DNA from: Adiantum capillus-veneris
Lineage: Eukaryota; Streptophyta; Polypodiopsida; Polypodiales; Pteridaceae
Assembly: GCA_014529385.2 (NCBI GenBank)
Contig: CM043952.1
Span: 62,925,119 to 62,989,118 of the forward strand
DNA: 64,000 nucleotides
Reading direction: 5' to 3'
The notes beneath the pieces were generated by a model. The model was not told the origin of the DNA. It saw nothing but the letters and a program-made list of their open reading frames with translations, and did no database searches. The translations under genes were made by a program, and so were the position numbers. Position 1 is the stretch's first letter. The number at the start of each line of letters is the position of its first letter. This document shows, one piece after another, positions 1 to 10,191 of this stretch.

Positions 1-667
1 CTTTAGATATTGATGAAACCCAAGTGACATGCACAAACACTCACTCATAATTGCCTCTCCATATCTCAGAGCACACTCTTACTTTAAAAGACCTCTCATA
101 AAACTTCAACATCCTACTCTTTTCATCCCTCTCTCTCACTTACTCCACTTTAGAGAAGAAGAAAAAAACATTTCTAACTTCCTGTACATCAGCGCCATGC
201 AACATTTCTATAGAACCTTATGAAAAGATAAAATAAAGGCCATAATCCCTTTTCTACCCATGGCAAGCTCTCAATTAAAAGATTCCCTCCTCCTTGGCTT
301 CTTCACTTCATGACTGACTCGCCACCATTCTTTTCGAGACAGGTTCTCCTCTTGACTCCCAAGACGTTGACCCCTCATGCTTCCCTTCCTCGGCGCTCGG
401 AGAGCATCCCCTATTTTGCAGCTTCTCGATCCAACTTTCCTCAACACTATGAAAGCACTCTAGAAAGTTGGCTAATCACTACCCTTCATCATCAATCAAT
501 TGAGCTTCCTTTGCATGTACATGATACAATGCCTTCTCCAACGCTCTCTGTGGTACCTTGAAACCCTCTCGCCAAGTTGAATGCAATCCCCTTCAAAACC
601 CTAGGAACCTCCCTCATTTTATTGAGCCACCATTCGGCCTCCATCTATTGAGTTGCTCTTTCTCTCA
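1..667. other. no gene recognised
   Basis: Low-complexity A/T-rich DNA with short open frames on both strands that show no recognisable motif. It lies next to the PPR relic, and its minus strand may hold further decayed PPR sequence, but I could not align any of it convincingly. Confidence 0.5.
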
Positions 668-1432
668 CGGCTGTGAAAGCACCACATTTGGCATACATAT
701 CCACTAATGCTATGTGAAGGACATTATCTTTGTAGACACAACCCCTTATTCATGGCCCATGTCAGTAGCCGTGATGCAAGTACAACCCTTTATGAGGCTA
801 GCATACGTCATTGTGTCCAAGAAAAGGCCTTAACATTTCAAAAATTCAAAATAGGTGAGTGCTTTCTAACCACTTTCATGTTCATCATATATTTCCACCA
901 ACAAAGAAAACCATGCACTACACCAGGAAAAGGAGACTCAACACAGTTGATGCACGCATCAACAAATGCATTGCCAAGCCCAACATTTGCACTCTCAAAC
1001 CCTTGCATGTATTCTTTTACCTTTCTCAATTTCTCCTAAGCTACCACAAGCTTTCAAAAGGGAAAGGAAAGTTAGTGTGGTAGGAGCTTGACAGATGAGT
1101 GCTTGTGCAGTATGACCATTTTAAGCATAGCCATGCTCATCCACTGCTTCTTTCTGCCTTGGCAAGAGCACCACATTTCACATACATATCCCCAAGCCCA
1201 TTCCCAAGAAAATTAGACCTTTCAATTCCCTCTTGGATAATCTTATCATATCGCCTACCCCTGGGCTTGCACATGCCTTGAGTGAACAAGAGAAAGGGTG
1301 ATTCACATGAAGGGATGCCTTCACACTTCATCTGTTTGAATTGATTGATTACTCTCTCCGCTTGCCCATGTTGGCGATATTTTGCACAAAGGGCACCCCA
1401 AGTGACTTCATCATGGATTGAAAGCTCATTAA
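668..1432 (-). pseudogene. PLS-type PPR protein pseudogene, downstream part
   Basis: Minus-strand remnants of a pentatricopeptide-repeat protein, a family of organellar RNA-binding proteins made of about 35-residue helical repeats. Reading leftwards from 1432 the frame gives ELSIHDEVTWGALCAKYRQ followed by HGQAERVINQFKQMKCEGI, an S/L-type repeat. Next comes LGNGLGDMYVKCGALAKAE (about 1150-1210), a second LGNAFVDACINC-like segment near 960, then TYASLIKGCTCITATDMGHE and ALVDMYAKCGAF near 690-810. Stops and frameshifts separate these blocks (for example TAA after DMGHE), so this is a relic. It continues upstream at 2754-2856 on the far side of a DNA transposon. No start codon or C-terminal E/DYW domain was found. 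Family assignment is firm; the individual gene cannot be named. Confidence 0.78.
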
Positions 1433-2753
1433 CACTAGGTTGGTAACCTAACAGGACATAAAAGTGTCCTTTCAGGGTTTTGAAAAAAACCTCCAAAACC
1501 ACAGTAGATCCACTCATTTTGTAAAATCCTTTCACGAGGTTATAGTTCAAGGCCTACTACACATGAAAAAAATAAGAAACTTTTAAAATTTCTCATTTTT
1601 TGGTCACACCAAGCCTCCAAAGTTGATGGGCCAGTACATTTTCATCAAAACAGTCATTTCTTACGTTTTGTTGCATAAAAATAAGATTAGGAATTTTTGT
1701 AGGACTTGAGATAAATTCCCTAGTTAACTTCAATGGGTTGGTGATCAGAACATATGATTGCTTCTCACTCACTATTTTTTGTTTTGCCAAAAGAAATAGG
1801 TACAAAAAAGTTGAATTTTTACCATTCTGCAAACCTATCATCAAAGTTTCTATAGCAACGATCAATAAAAATAATATATGCATGTTTTCTTAGTTCCCTA
1901 TTGTCCTTTAGGTTCATAAGGATCCATGGAGCATGTCAAAATAATAATACATCTGTTACCAAGGGGAATCTTGGGGACAAAGATGAAGTGCTAAATACAG
2001 CAAACGTGAAAAAACTGGGTTCAGCATTATGAGTTGTAGAATCCCATAGAAACTATTCAATATCTAGCCAAATTTGATCCTTATGACTAGATATGGTTAC
2101 TACCTACAAAATGCATGTAGTTGTCACAAGAAACTAACAATATTGAAAAAGCTATACTTGGTATACTAGAATGTTTCGTTTTCTTCTATAATTGAAAAAA
2201 TCAACCATCGTTGTCTACTATGCAAAATAGGGTATTAGGTGCCCCAAAACTCAAGGAATATTAGCTTTATGTTACAATATGCGACATAGAAAATCAAAAC
2301 TCCATTTGGATATCATGAAAGCCACCAAAAAAATCATAGAAGAGCTAAAATTGGCTAAAAAACAGGATTTGACAATTTTTGTAATTTGGTCATAACTTAC
2401 AACTTTAACATTTATTTCTCCCTAGAAGCATCAGGACATGTTGAGGACTACTAAAGATAGTTCTCTAGCATTATAGACCTCACAAACATGAATTCTAGAG
2501 TGGTATAGTTGCAAAAAGTTGAAAAAAGCCAAAAACATGACCCGTTTTTTCACACAGTTTAGGTTGTGAAATGTTGTGCAAGGACAAGGTTAAAGATGGA
2601 ATTGATGTTCCAAAAAAATGTCGAGTTTTTTTCAGCTCATGAGACAACTTTCTAGAGAAATAGCACCTCAAAATCCATTTTGAAACTCTTGACATAATTA
2701 AAGGAAAATGGCCACTTAACAGGACATAAAAGTGTCCCATTACCAACCTAGTG
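1433..2753. mobile_element. non-autonomous DNA transposon, CACTAG termini, TTAA duplication
   Basis: A 1321-bp segment bounded by perfect 14-bp terminal inverted repeats CACTAGGTTGGTAA (1433-1446, and its complement 2740-2753). It is flanked on both sides by TTAA (1429-1432 and 2754-2757). Just inside each end lies the same-orientation motif TAACAGGACATAAAAGTGTC, itself a near-palindrome (GGACA-6 nt-TGTCC). Removing the element and one TTAA rejoins the PPR reading frame (QVFN to ELSIHDEV), which supports a 4-bp target duplication. No transposase is recognisable; the minus-strand frame at 1593-1883 has no known motif. The CACTR-like termini with 4-bp duplication suggest the Chapaev branch of the CACTA/Mirage/Chapaev group. 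The TTAA target also fits piggyBac, which normally has different termini. Confidence 0.75.
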
Positions 2754-2856
2754 TTAAAGACTTGTTGTGCCCTGGCCAATTCATCACATTTGGCATCCAT
2801 ACCTACCAATGCAGTGCTAAGAATTTGCCATCCATACCTACCAATGCAGTGCTAAG
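2754..2856 (-). pseudogene. PLS-type PPR pseudogene, upstream part
   Basis: Minus-strand reading gives LSTALVGMDAKCDELARAQQ then VFN, the classic plant PPR block (A)LVDMYAKCGxLxxAQxVF. It runs directly into the TTAA that borders the DNA transposon and continues in the same frame at 1432 on the other side. Upstream the coding sequence ends in a tandem duplication of about 34 bp (gccatccatacctaccaatg repeated at about 2796 and 2829), which is a further lesion. Together with 668-1432 it forms one interrupted PPR relic. Confidence 0.75.
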
Positions 2857-3969
2857 CAACAAAATTAAGAAAGTCATTAGTAATAAAAATCAATAAAATC
2901 CTACTCATTAATCCTCCAAATATACCGCGGTAATTAGCACCGCCCATGCATACATCATGCATGAAATGATTTTCATGTTTGTCAAATCTCAAACAAAGAT
3001 GGCATTGTTACATCATAGATCGATTGGATTAGTTGGTAGCATTGTAGCTAAATTGGCATTGAATTAGAACAAATACTAGATTTTTTCACAAAGGCCTTTC
3101 AACACTTGCCTTTGACCACATAAAAATGACCTAATTTTACAATACACGTAGCAAGATGCACATTCATTAGATAGCTAAGGTAGCATGCTTCCTCCCTCCA
3201 TACAGTTTTCAAAGCAAATTGATCGCAGCTTAGATAGTCAATTGTTAAAGCAGGAGAGAAGACATGTCATGGAAATCATACATCAACCTTACACCTCCGC
3301 AATTTTTTAGGAAGGTTTGTGTTGTTGCAGTCTTGCACAATCCCAACTCTATCACGCTTCTACGGTGCATAATGGGAAGAATTTAGTTTCTAGGATCTAT
3401 CTTGCTCTTCACTTAAGACCAGCTTCTGCGACTTAATTTGCATGAAGATAAATTTCTTGCTTAAAGTTAATTTGCAAAAGTTTTGTAGCTCGCTCATCAT
3501 TAACATCTATTGCTCATCATGTCGTCACTAAAGTTTTACAGCTCCTTGCATGTGACTGTATGCATTATTTTATGCCCTCTATGTGAGCAATGGTTGCTTG
3601 TGCATATCTCTATGTACGTCTATTGCGGCTCAAGATTGGAACTCATGAACCCATACCACCTTTGGATACATGATATTCATTCAACTATTTTCAATATTTT
3701 CCAACTTAATTGGATGCAGTCAATGGTTTTGAATGCTATCTATCTCCCATCACGCATCAATGAGAGAGCAAGAATATATAATGAATAGGGTAGACTTGCA
3801 ATAGAAAATTTAAAAAAATATGCCAGTGTTCTGTTTGTTATATCAACAAATTTTCAAAAAAAAAAAAGAGCTTCTACCTTTCATCAAAGGCCTCAAAAGA
3901 AATTGAGGACCATCAAGACTACAACTAATAATTGCAATTGAGGACCACCATATTATTAGTCTAGCAATG
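2857..3969. other. no gene recognised
   Basis: A/T-rich sequence with only short open frames and no recognisable domain, RNA gene or terminal repeat. Confidence 0.45.
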
Positions 3970-4078
3970 TGTAACAAAAAGGGGGTTTAGAAATCCCCTA
4001 TCATCCGCATGCATGCAAATGATTTTTTTTAATTTTTTTTTTGGGGGGGTGAAGGGGGGGGGCGCGCTGAAACCCACT
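3970..4078. repeat. degenerate TCATCCGCA hairpin repeat
   Basis: Contains a G run and C run around CTATCATCCGCATGCATGCA, followed by T and G tracts. The same loop motif (TCATCCGCA followed by a GCACGGA-like sequence) and G/C-run arms occur at 4378-4466, 15413-15535 and 15776-15862. The arms here are strongly diverged. Confidence 0.45.
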
Positions 4079-4377
4079 TTTTTTTAACTCTGTTTATTTT
4101 CATGATCTTTTTTTAACTCTATTTATTTTCATGATCTTAACTTGAGAAAACAATGCAATGGTAACAATTTGGTCAATAATAAAGATTATGGACCATTAAA
4201 AGGCATAAATTTACTTCACAAATGCTTTAATTCCTCATATTTCTCAATGATTAACTTACAAAAAATAAAGAAATGACCAACAAAAATTAAAATCTTGACT
4301 ACTTTCTCCATGAAGTTTCCATATAACCAAAAAATTGTCTACATGTGTCGTGTTACCCTTCTTAGAGATGCAATAAA

Positions 4378-4466
4378 GGAGTGTCAAACCCCCCCCATCA
4401 TCCGCATGTAGAGATTGGGGGGGGGGGGGGGGGGGGGGGGGGCGCTTTTACCCCCCTCTTTTTGCA
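4378..4466. repeat. TCATCCGCA hairpin repeat with 26-nt poly-G
   Basis: A C run, then ATCATCCGCATGTAGAGAT, then an uninterrupted run of 26 G (4417-4442), then GCGCTTTTACCCCCCTC. The layout matches the hairpin family seen at 15.4-15.9 kb, with one arm expanded into a homopolymer. Confidence 0.5.
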
Positions 4467-4552
4467 TACCTAAGAAGAGTAATAGGACACATGTCAAATC
4501 TTTGCCCAAACTTAATCTTGTTTTATTCAAAGAAACGATTGATTGCAACCAA

Positions 4553-4645
4553 TTTTTATGAAGTCGGCTTCTTGAGACAATGCAATATCTCTCACAAGAG
4601 GATGAAAAAAAAGGGGACCTGGAGTCCCCCCGATTGTCCGTGTGC
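4553..4645. repeat. left half of a TCATCCGCA-family hairpin repeat
   Basis: TTCTTGAGACAATG, ATATCTCTCACAAGAGGATG, an A run and GGGGACCTGGAGTCCCC match the outer arm of the complete hairpin at 15413-15535 (whose right arm ends in CATTGTCTCAAGAA). The repeat stops near the loop, next to the Copia insertion at 4652. I could not find its right arm beyond the Copia element. Confidence 0.55.
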
Positions 4646-4651
4646 TTAACT

Positions 4652-4843
4652 TGAAGGAGTACGAGCGGAAGTGCGACGTGAGAGAGAGTGCGAGAAGAAG
4701 AGCACGACGATATGGTGAACTCGCTCTACTGTAATGTGTAGAGCATAGTGAGTTCGTATTAGGTTTTTATAAAAAAATATGTGTACATACCTGGCGGCCC
4801 ACCCACTTACCTGGGCGACCACATTGGGCTTTATACCCCAACA
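4652..4843 (-). repeat. C1 3' LTR (192 bp)
   Basis: Terminal repeat with TG...CA ends in element orientation. TATAAAG lies close to its 5' end. It is bordered inside by the polypurine tract at 4844-4855. Confidence 0.93.
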
Positions 4844-4855
4844 ACCTCCCACTTA
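4844..4855 (-). other. C1 polypurine tract
   Basis: Minus strand reads TAAGTGGGAGGT directly before the TGTTGGGG of the 3' LTR. This is the expected position of the plus-strand DNA primer. The same sequence precedes the C2 3' LTR at 39198-39209. Confidence 0.8.
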
Positions 4856-4932
4856 AAGTCCAATGTGGTACTTTAAATGTGAGAGAAGCTACTATACAAG
4901 CTAATATACAAGAGATGTAGAGAAGTGATGTA

Positions 4933-7900
4933 CTACCCTACACCTAACTGCTTGCGAAAATGCGCAAAGCTCTCTAAGGGAAGTCCTTTTGTAAGTAGAT
5001 CAGCAGGATTTTCTGTGGTGTGAACTTTGACAAGTTGAAGTTGCTTATCCTCGAGCATTTCCCTGATGAAATGATACTTCACATCCACATGCTTTGTGTT
5101 TGAGTGATAAACTGGATTGCGACCCAATTGTATAGCACTTTGACTATCACAATATAACACAGGCATCTCTTCTTTGATTCCCAAATCTGTTACTAGTCGA
5201 TTAGGCCAAATTGATTCTTTGCATGCCTCTGATGCTGCAACATATTCAGCCTCTGTAGTAGACTGAGTAACACAATCTTGTAATCTAGAACGCCATGATA
5301 CTGCTCCACCAGCCAATGTAAAGACATACCCTGACGTAGACCTTCGGTTGTCTAAGTCACCTGCATAATCTGAGTCTGTAAAACCCTTTACACTTAGCTC
5401 CTGACTCCCATAGCATATACGCATACTCTTTGTAGCTTTCAGGTATCTCAATATTCCTTTCACTGCCTCCCAATGTTTCTTGCCTGGGTTTGACATGTAT
5501 CGACTTACTACTCCCACTGCAAATGCAATGTCTGGGCGAGTAGCAATCATTGCATACATCAAACTACCCACTGCAGACGCATATGGAATCTTATCCATTT
5601 CACCCTGTTCTTCCTCAGACACAGGACAATCTTGTTTGCTAAGTTTCACATATGGTGGCAATGGAACACTCAATGCCTTTCCCTTCTCCATATTGAAACG
5701 TTGCAAAACCTTGTCAATATACTCTGTTTGAGATAACCAAATCAACTTCTTTGATCTGTCTCTCTCAATGCGCATACCAAGGATATGACTTGCCTCACCC
5801 ATGTCTTTCATGTCAAACGATTTTGCCATCTTTGACCTCAAAGCTGAAATTTCTTCCAAGTGCTTGCCAGCAATTAACATGTCATCCACATACAAAATAA
5901 GGATCAGCCAACTACCATCTTTAGCCTTCTTTGTATATAGACAGTGATCAAACTCACTACGTTTGTAGCCTTGAGAAAGCATAAACTTGTGGAATTTATG
6001 GTACCATGCCCTCGGTGATTGTTTTAAGCCATAAAGACTCTTTAACAACTGGCATACCCAATCTTCCTTGCCTTTCTCAACAAACCCTTCTGGCTGCTGC
6101 ATGTAAATTTCCACATCTAAATCACCATGCAAGAACGCTGTCTTGACATCCATTTGGTGCAACACCAAATCTAATATGGCAACCAATGCAAGAAAGCATC
6201 TCAATGTAGTCATCTTGACCACCGGAGAGAAGACTTCATCAAAGTCAATGCCTTGTTCTTGCTTAAAGCCCTTGGCAACAAGCCTTGCTTTGTACTTTGG
6301 CTCACTATCATGAGCGGTGATCTTATACCTGTAAACCCGTTTACAAGGTAGAGCCTTTTTGCCCTGTGGTAATTTAACTAGCTTCCATGTCTTGTTTTTA
6401 TGCAGAGCTGTCATCTCTGACTGCATGGCCAATTGCCGATTCCCGGAGTCCTTCATTTGCACTGCTTCCTTGTAACATGAAGGCTCATTGCAATCAGTCA
6501 ACATGACATAGTTCATAGATGGAACAAACCTATCAGGAGGTCGCGTGATACGTCCAGATCTACGCACAATAGGTGGCTCAGGCTCAGCCACAACCTGTGG
6601 TTCCACTCTATCTTGTCCTTGCTCCTCTTGAGCCCTGACATTTTGTCTTGCACGTGTAGGTCCATCTTCTTGGAAGACAACTCTTCTAATCTCCTCAACC
6701 CTCTCTGGTTTAGAATGATATTTGGATTCATTCAAGTGAACATCATTGCTGCGGACAACCTTTCTGGATTCGGGATCCCAAAGTCTGTACCCCATCTCAC
6801 CAGAATTACCATAGCCTAGAAAGATGCACTTTCTACTCTTTGGCTCAAGTTTGTTCCTAAATTCCTTTGGAACGTGAGTATATGCCGCACAGCCAAAGAC
6901 TCTGAGATGCTTGTATGAGGGCATTTTGCCTGACCATAACATCTCTGGCACTGAATCCTTCTGCAAAACCTTGCTAGGAGATCTATTTACAAGATGAACA
7001 GCTGTTGATACAGCTTCAACCCAAAACCCATTTGGCAGTTGTGCATTAGACAACATACTTCTGACCTTCTCTTGTATGGTCCTATTCATCCTCTCAGCAA
7101 CACCATTTTGAGGAGGATTGTAAGGAGCAGTAAGTTCACGTTTTATACCTTTTGACTCACAAAAGTCCTGAAAGGCCTTTGAAACATACTCTCCACCATT
7201 GTCAGTGCGTAAGAATTTAAGCTTCTTGCCACTGTGATTCTCCACAAGTGTCACAAACGTTTTGAAAACACTAAACGCTTCATCCTTGTGCTTGAGAAAG
7301 TAAACCCATACTTTCCTCGAGTAATCATCTATAAATGTCATAAAGTAAGAAGCTCCCCCTAGAGATAGGTTAGGCAGAGGTCCACACAAATCACTATGAA
7401 CAAGTGCCAACTGTGTATCTCTTCTACTGCTTCTATGCTTATGTGGCTGTTGTGTTTGCTTACCATACAGACAATGTTCACAGAATTCAAAATAATTAAA
7501 TGAAAATCCAGGCAAATAACCAGAACGAGACAAGATTTCCATTCCCTTCTTGGACATATGTCCTAATCGGCTATGCCACAAAGAAACGTTCGACTGCTCG
7601 TTTACATTGATTACATTTTTAGAGACATTTGATACATAAATCATGTAAAGTCCTCCAGACTTTACTCCATGTGCTACTGTCATAGAACCCTTGGATATCT
7701 TCCACATGTTCTGTCCAAAAGTGGTGACGTAGCCAACATCATCAAGTAAACCTGTCTTGATCAAGCTCTTTGTAATTACGGAAACATGTCTCACATTCTT
7801 CAGCGTGAAAGAAGAGCCATTCTGAAACTTCAATTGAACATCTCCAACACCTAAGATCTCACATGTCTGCCCATTGCCTGGCCGAACATGATCTTTAGTG

Positions 7901-8913
7901 GTCACATAAGAAGTAAACCACTCCTTGTTTGGAGACACATGAAGTGATGCTCCTGAGTCTATAATCCAGTCACTCAGTGCATTTCCATCAGATGCTGTAA
8001 GAAGAGCTGAGTCCATTGTATTCTTCAAGAAGTAGATGTCTCCTGACACTAGGCTGTCATCCTCTGCAACAGTGTTTGTCACATTTATTTCTTGAATCTT
8101 CACTGAGGACTTGTTCTTCTCACCATGGTCTTCAGCTTTCTCTTTGCCTTTTTCTGCTTTCCATTCTCTGCAGTCTCTTTTCATGTGACCCTTCTTGCCA
8201 CAATGGTAGCATTCTATGTCACTCTTGCCTTTAGCACTGCGGGAATTGCTACAAGACTGATTCCTCTTTCCACCTTTGTACTTTTCTTTGGTTCTTCCCC
8301 TGACAACTAAGGGTGTTCCTTTGCCTTTGTCCATTGTCTTTCTATTGGTTTCTTCAATAAGCAGACTTCCTTCTACACCTGCTATGTTCAAACCATCTGG
8401 AGGTGCAGAATTACTCAAAGCTGTGCGAAAAGTGTCCCAACTTTCCGGCAATGTGATCAACAGGAACATAGCTCTAACAGGTTCATCAAACTTGACACCT
8501 TGAGCTGACAACTGACTGTAGATTGTGTTGAATTCATTCAGATGATTGGACATAGGTGTCCCTTCTTTCATCTTCAAGTCAACAAGCTTCTTAAGCCAGT
8601 ATACCTGTGAAGCTGCACTCTGCTTCTCATAAAGATCACTCAGCTTTAACCATGCTTGATAAGCCGACATCTCGTCTGCTACATTGAAGTAAACGCTTTC
8701 TGCCAAAGTCAGCATAATGGTAGAAAGTGCCAATTCATCTATTTCGCTCCATTCATCTTCGTCCATATCTTCTGGTTTTATCCCCTTGAGCTTTATAGGT
8801 TTTATCTGCTTCTTTTGTACCAACACGTGCCAAATCTGCTTCTTCCATAATGGGAAATTGGTTCCATCCAGCTTCTTGATATTGTAAAGAGCAGTGTCCT
8901 GTGATCCAGCCAT
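4933..8913 (-). CDS. Copia gag-pol polyprotein, intact (1326 aa)
   Basis: Encodes the capsid and enzymes for reverse transcription and integration of a Ty1/Copia element in one open frame. In order: Copia gag (about 1-200); a zinc knuckle CYHCGKKGHMKRDC (C235-C248); aspartic protease WIIDSGAS (catalytic D319); the GAG-pre-integrase segment (HSRLGHMS); an integrase core with D508, D571 (RTDNGGEY) and E607 (NGVAER), giving D,D35E spacing. Reverse transcriptase follows with D922 (DVKTAFLHGDL) and YVDD (1008-1011), then RNase H with D1180 (TDSDYAGD) and E1223 (TEAEYVAAS). The start is the ATG after a 1.1-kb leader, matching the gag start of C2. There are no stops or frameshifts, unusual in this window and consistent with recent or selected activity. 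Gag is probably produced from the same polyprotein by proteolysis, as in other plant Copia elements. Confidence 0.95.
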   Translation of the reverse strand: MAGSQDTALYNIKKLDGTNFPLWKKQIWHVLVQKKQIKPIKLKGIKPEDMDEDEWSEIDELALSTIMLTLAESVYFNVADEMSAYQAWLKLSDLYEKQSAASQVYWLKKLVDLKMKEGTPMSNHLNEFNTIYSQLSAQGVKFDEPVRAMFLLITLPESWDTFRTALSNSAPPDGLNIAGVEGSLLIEETNRKTMDKGKGTPLVVRGRTKEKYKGGKRNQSCSNSRSAKGKSDIECYHCGKKGHMKRDCREWKAEKGKEKAEDHGEKNKSSVKIQEINVTNTVAEDDSLVSGDIYFLKNTMDSALLTASDGNALSDWIIDSGASLHVSPNKEWFTSYVTTKDHVRPGNGQTCEILGVGDVQLKFQNGSSFTLKNVRHVSVITKSLIKTGLLDDVGYVTTFGQNMWKISKGSMTVAHGVKSGGLYMIYVSNVSKNVINVNEQSNVSLWHSRLGHMSKKGMEILSRSGYLPGFSFNYFEFCEHCLYGKQTQQPHKHRSSRRDTQLALVHSDLCGPLPNLSLGGASYFMTFIDDYSRKVWVYFLKHKDEAFSVFKTFVTLVENHSGKKLKFLRTDNGGEYVSKAFQDFCESKGIKRELTAPYNPPQNGVAERMNRTIQEKVRSMLSNAQLPNGFWVEAVSTAVHLVNRSPSKVLQKDSVPEMLWSGKMPSYKHLRVFGCAAYTHVPKEFRNKLEPKSRKCIFLGYGNSGEMGYRLWDPESRKVVRSNDVHLNESKYHSKPERVEEIRRVVFQEDGPTRARQNVRAQEEQGQDRVEPQVVAEPEPPIVRRSGRITRPPDRFVPSMNYVMLTDCNEPSCYKEAVQMKDSGNRQLAMQSEMTALHKNKTWKLVKLPQGKKALPCKRVYRYKITAHDSEPKYKARLVAKGFKQEQGIDFDEVFSPVVKMTTLRCFLALVAILDLVLHQMDVKTAFLHGDLDVEIYMQQPEGFVEKGKEDWVCQLLKSLYGLKQSPRAWYHKFHKFMLSQGYKRSEFDHCLYTKKAKDGSWLILILYVDDMLIAGKHLEEISALRSKMAKSFDMKDMGEASHILGMRIERDRSKKLIWLSQTEYIDKVLQRFNMEKGKALSVPLPPYVKLSKQDCPVSEEEQGEMDKIPYASAVGSLMYAMIATRPDIAFAVGVVSRYMSNPGKKHWEAVKGILRYLKATKSMRICYGSQELSVKGFTDSDYAGDLDNRRSTSGYVFTLAGGAVSWRSRLQDCVTQSTTEAEYVAASEACKESIWPNRLVTDLGIKEEMPVLYCDSQSAIQLGRNPVYHSNTKHVDVKYHFIREMLEDKQLQLVKVHTTENPADLLTKGLPLESFAHFRKQLGVG

Positions 8914-10010
8914 AGCTACGCTTCACAGTGGTTTACTTTCCCGGGAAAAATTCGGCAGATTTTCCCCTGTAAACTGACCTCTGAACCAATATCAACCTGT
9001 CAAATGAACCAAGAAAGCTTCAGATTCTCCATAAATTTTGGCAGAGTCTCCTTTGTAAAATGGCTCTGGTGTACTAAAAACAGACCAAAAAACAGCTCAA
9101 AAAACACTGTCTCTCTAACACTGTAAGCTGTGGGTAAACCTGTCTTGCACCTGTACTGTCTCCGACTGTCCTGTCACTGTCCTGTAAGCATAGACTGTGA
9201 CAATGCCTCAACGGCAGTAAAGCAAAGATGCAATCCCAACTGTCTAACTCACAGTCAATACATCTCAGCTGCCTATCTAAGGGTGCTCGAGGGATCGCTC
9301 CAAGACCTGTATCACCGAAAGGATCTCGACATTCAAGAATCCCCCAGCTCAATAAAACCTCACTCGACCCTCAACAAAGGCTGCAGTAAATCTGACAGTA
9401 CATAGACTTCCCACAAAGTCATACATCCACAAATTTCCCACTGTATGCTGTAACCGCTGCGGCGGTTGTTTGCTGCGTGACTCACAGCCAGCAAACCCTC
9501 AACAGACATACATCATCTCTGACAATACATCCCATGTGGAAGTACCTGCAATGTCAGGATGAAATCTGGAATATCAAGCAGCAAACACAAGCTACCTGAT
9601 GAACTAGTGGATGTCGCCTACAGTCTGTGTGTAGATGCGCCCATGTCGTATGTGACACGCCTCCAAGAACTGTGAGCCGTCCTTCGATGTGTAGACAACC
9701 ACAAATCAACACTCTGGGAGTGTCGATATCCTCAGCACCTGCAGTCGTAGGCTGAAAACCCCAAATTTGCAGAGTCGGATCTGCACCCGCTGAGACCACG
9801 TAGTCGAAAATGGCCTTCGCAGACCTTTGTCGAAGCCGAACGGTGGCCGAGATGACCTCAGAATGAAATTCTAACAACACCGAGCCCTACGGACTCACCC
9901 ACGAGATTTGGGGCCGTGTCTTCGCCTGTTGAATTTCACTCCAATATGAGTTGGTGACTCTAGCCTCCTGCAGTGCTGCCCCGAGCCTCGATCTGAGCTC
10001 TGATACCAGT
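8914..10010 (-). other. C1 leader with primer-binding site
   Basis: Untranslated leader between the 5' LTR and gag. The primer site TGGTATCAGAGC (plus positions 9997-10008, minus strand) matches the 3' end of initiator tRNA-Met, two bases from the LTR. Small open frames in the leader show no domain and are not conserved in obvious form in the C2 leader. Confidence 0.75.
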
Positions 10011-10191
10011 TGAAGGAGTACGAGCGGAAGTGCGACGCAAGAGAGAGTGTGAGAAGAAGAGCACGATGATATGGTGAACTCGCTCTACTGTAATGTGTAG
10101 AGCATAGTGAGTTTTTACAAAAGAATATGTGTACATACCTGGCGGCACGCCCACTTACCTGGGCGACCACATTGGGCTTAATACCCCAACA
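10011..10191 (-). repeat. C1 5' LTR (181 bp)
   Basis: Same terminal repeat as 4652-4843 but lacking an 11-bp segment (around 10110, where the other LTR has CGTATTAGG). It ends at the TAACT target duplication. Confidence 0.92.

Larger units (their letters stand above)
4652..10191 (-). mobile_element. full-length Ty1/Copia LTR retrotransposon (C1)
   Basis: A 5540-bp minus-strand element. The LTRs at 4652-4843 and 10011-10191 begin TGTTGGGG and end CTCCTTCA in element orientation. They are flanked by the 5-bp target duplication TAACT (4647-4651 and 10192-10196). It has a tRNA-Met type primer site, a polypurine tract and a single uninterrupted polyprotein. By-eye comparison of the two LTRs shows about nine substitutions plus an 11-bp gap, about 5%. 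A second, damaged family member is C2 at 33986-39401. Confidence 0.95.

Noticed and set aside
29..561. Short plus-strand open frames at the left edge
   Set aside because: No motif and biased composition; the minus strand leads into a PPR relic instead.
1593..1883. 96-codon minus-strand frame inside the TTAA transposon as a transposase
   Set aside because: Too short, no DDE/D motif or DNA-binding domain recognisable.
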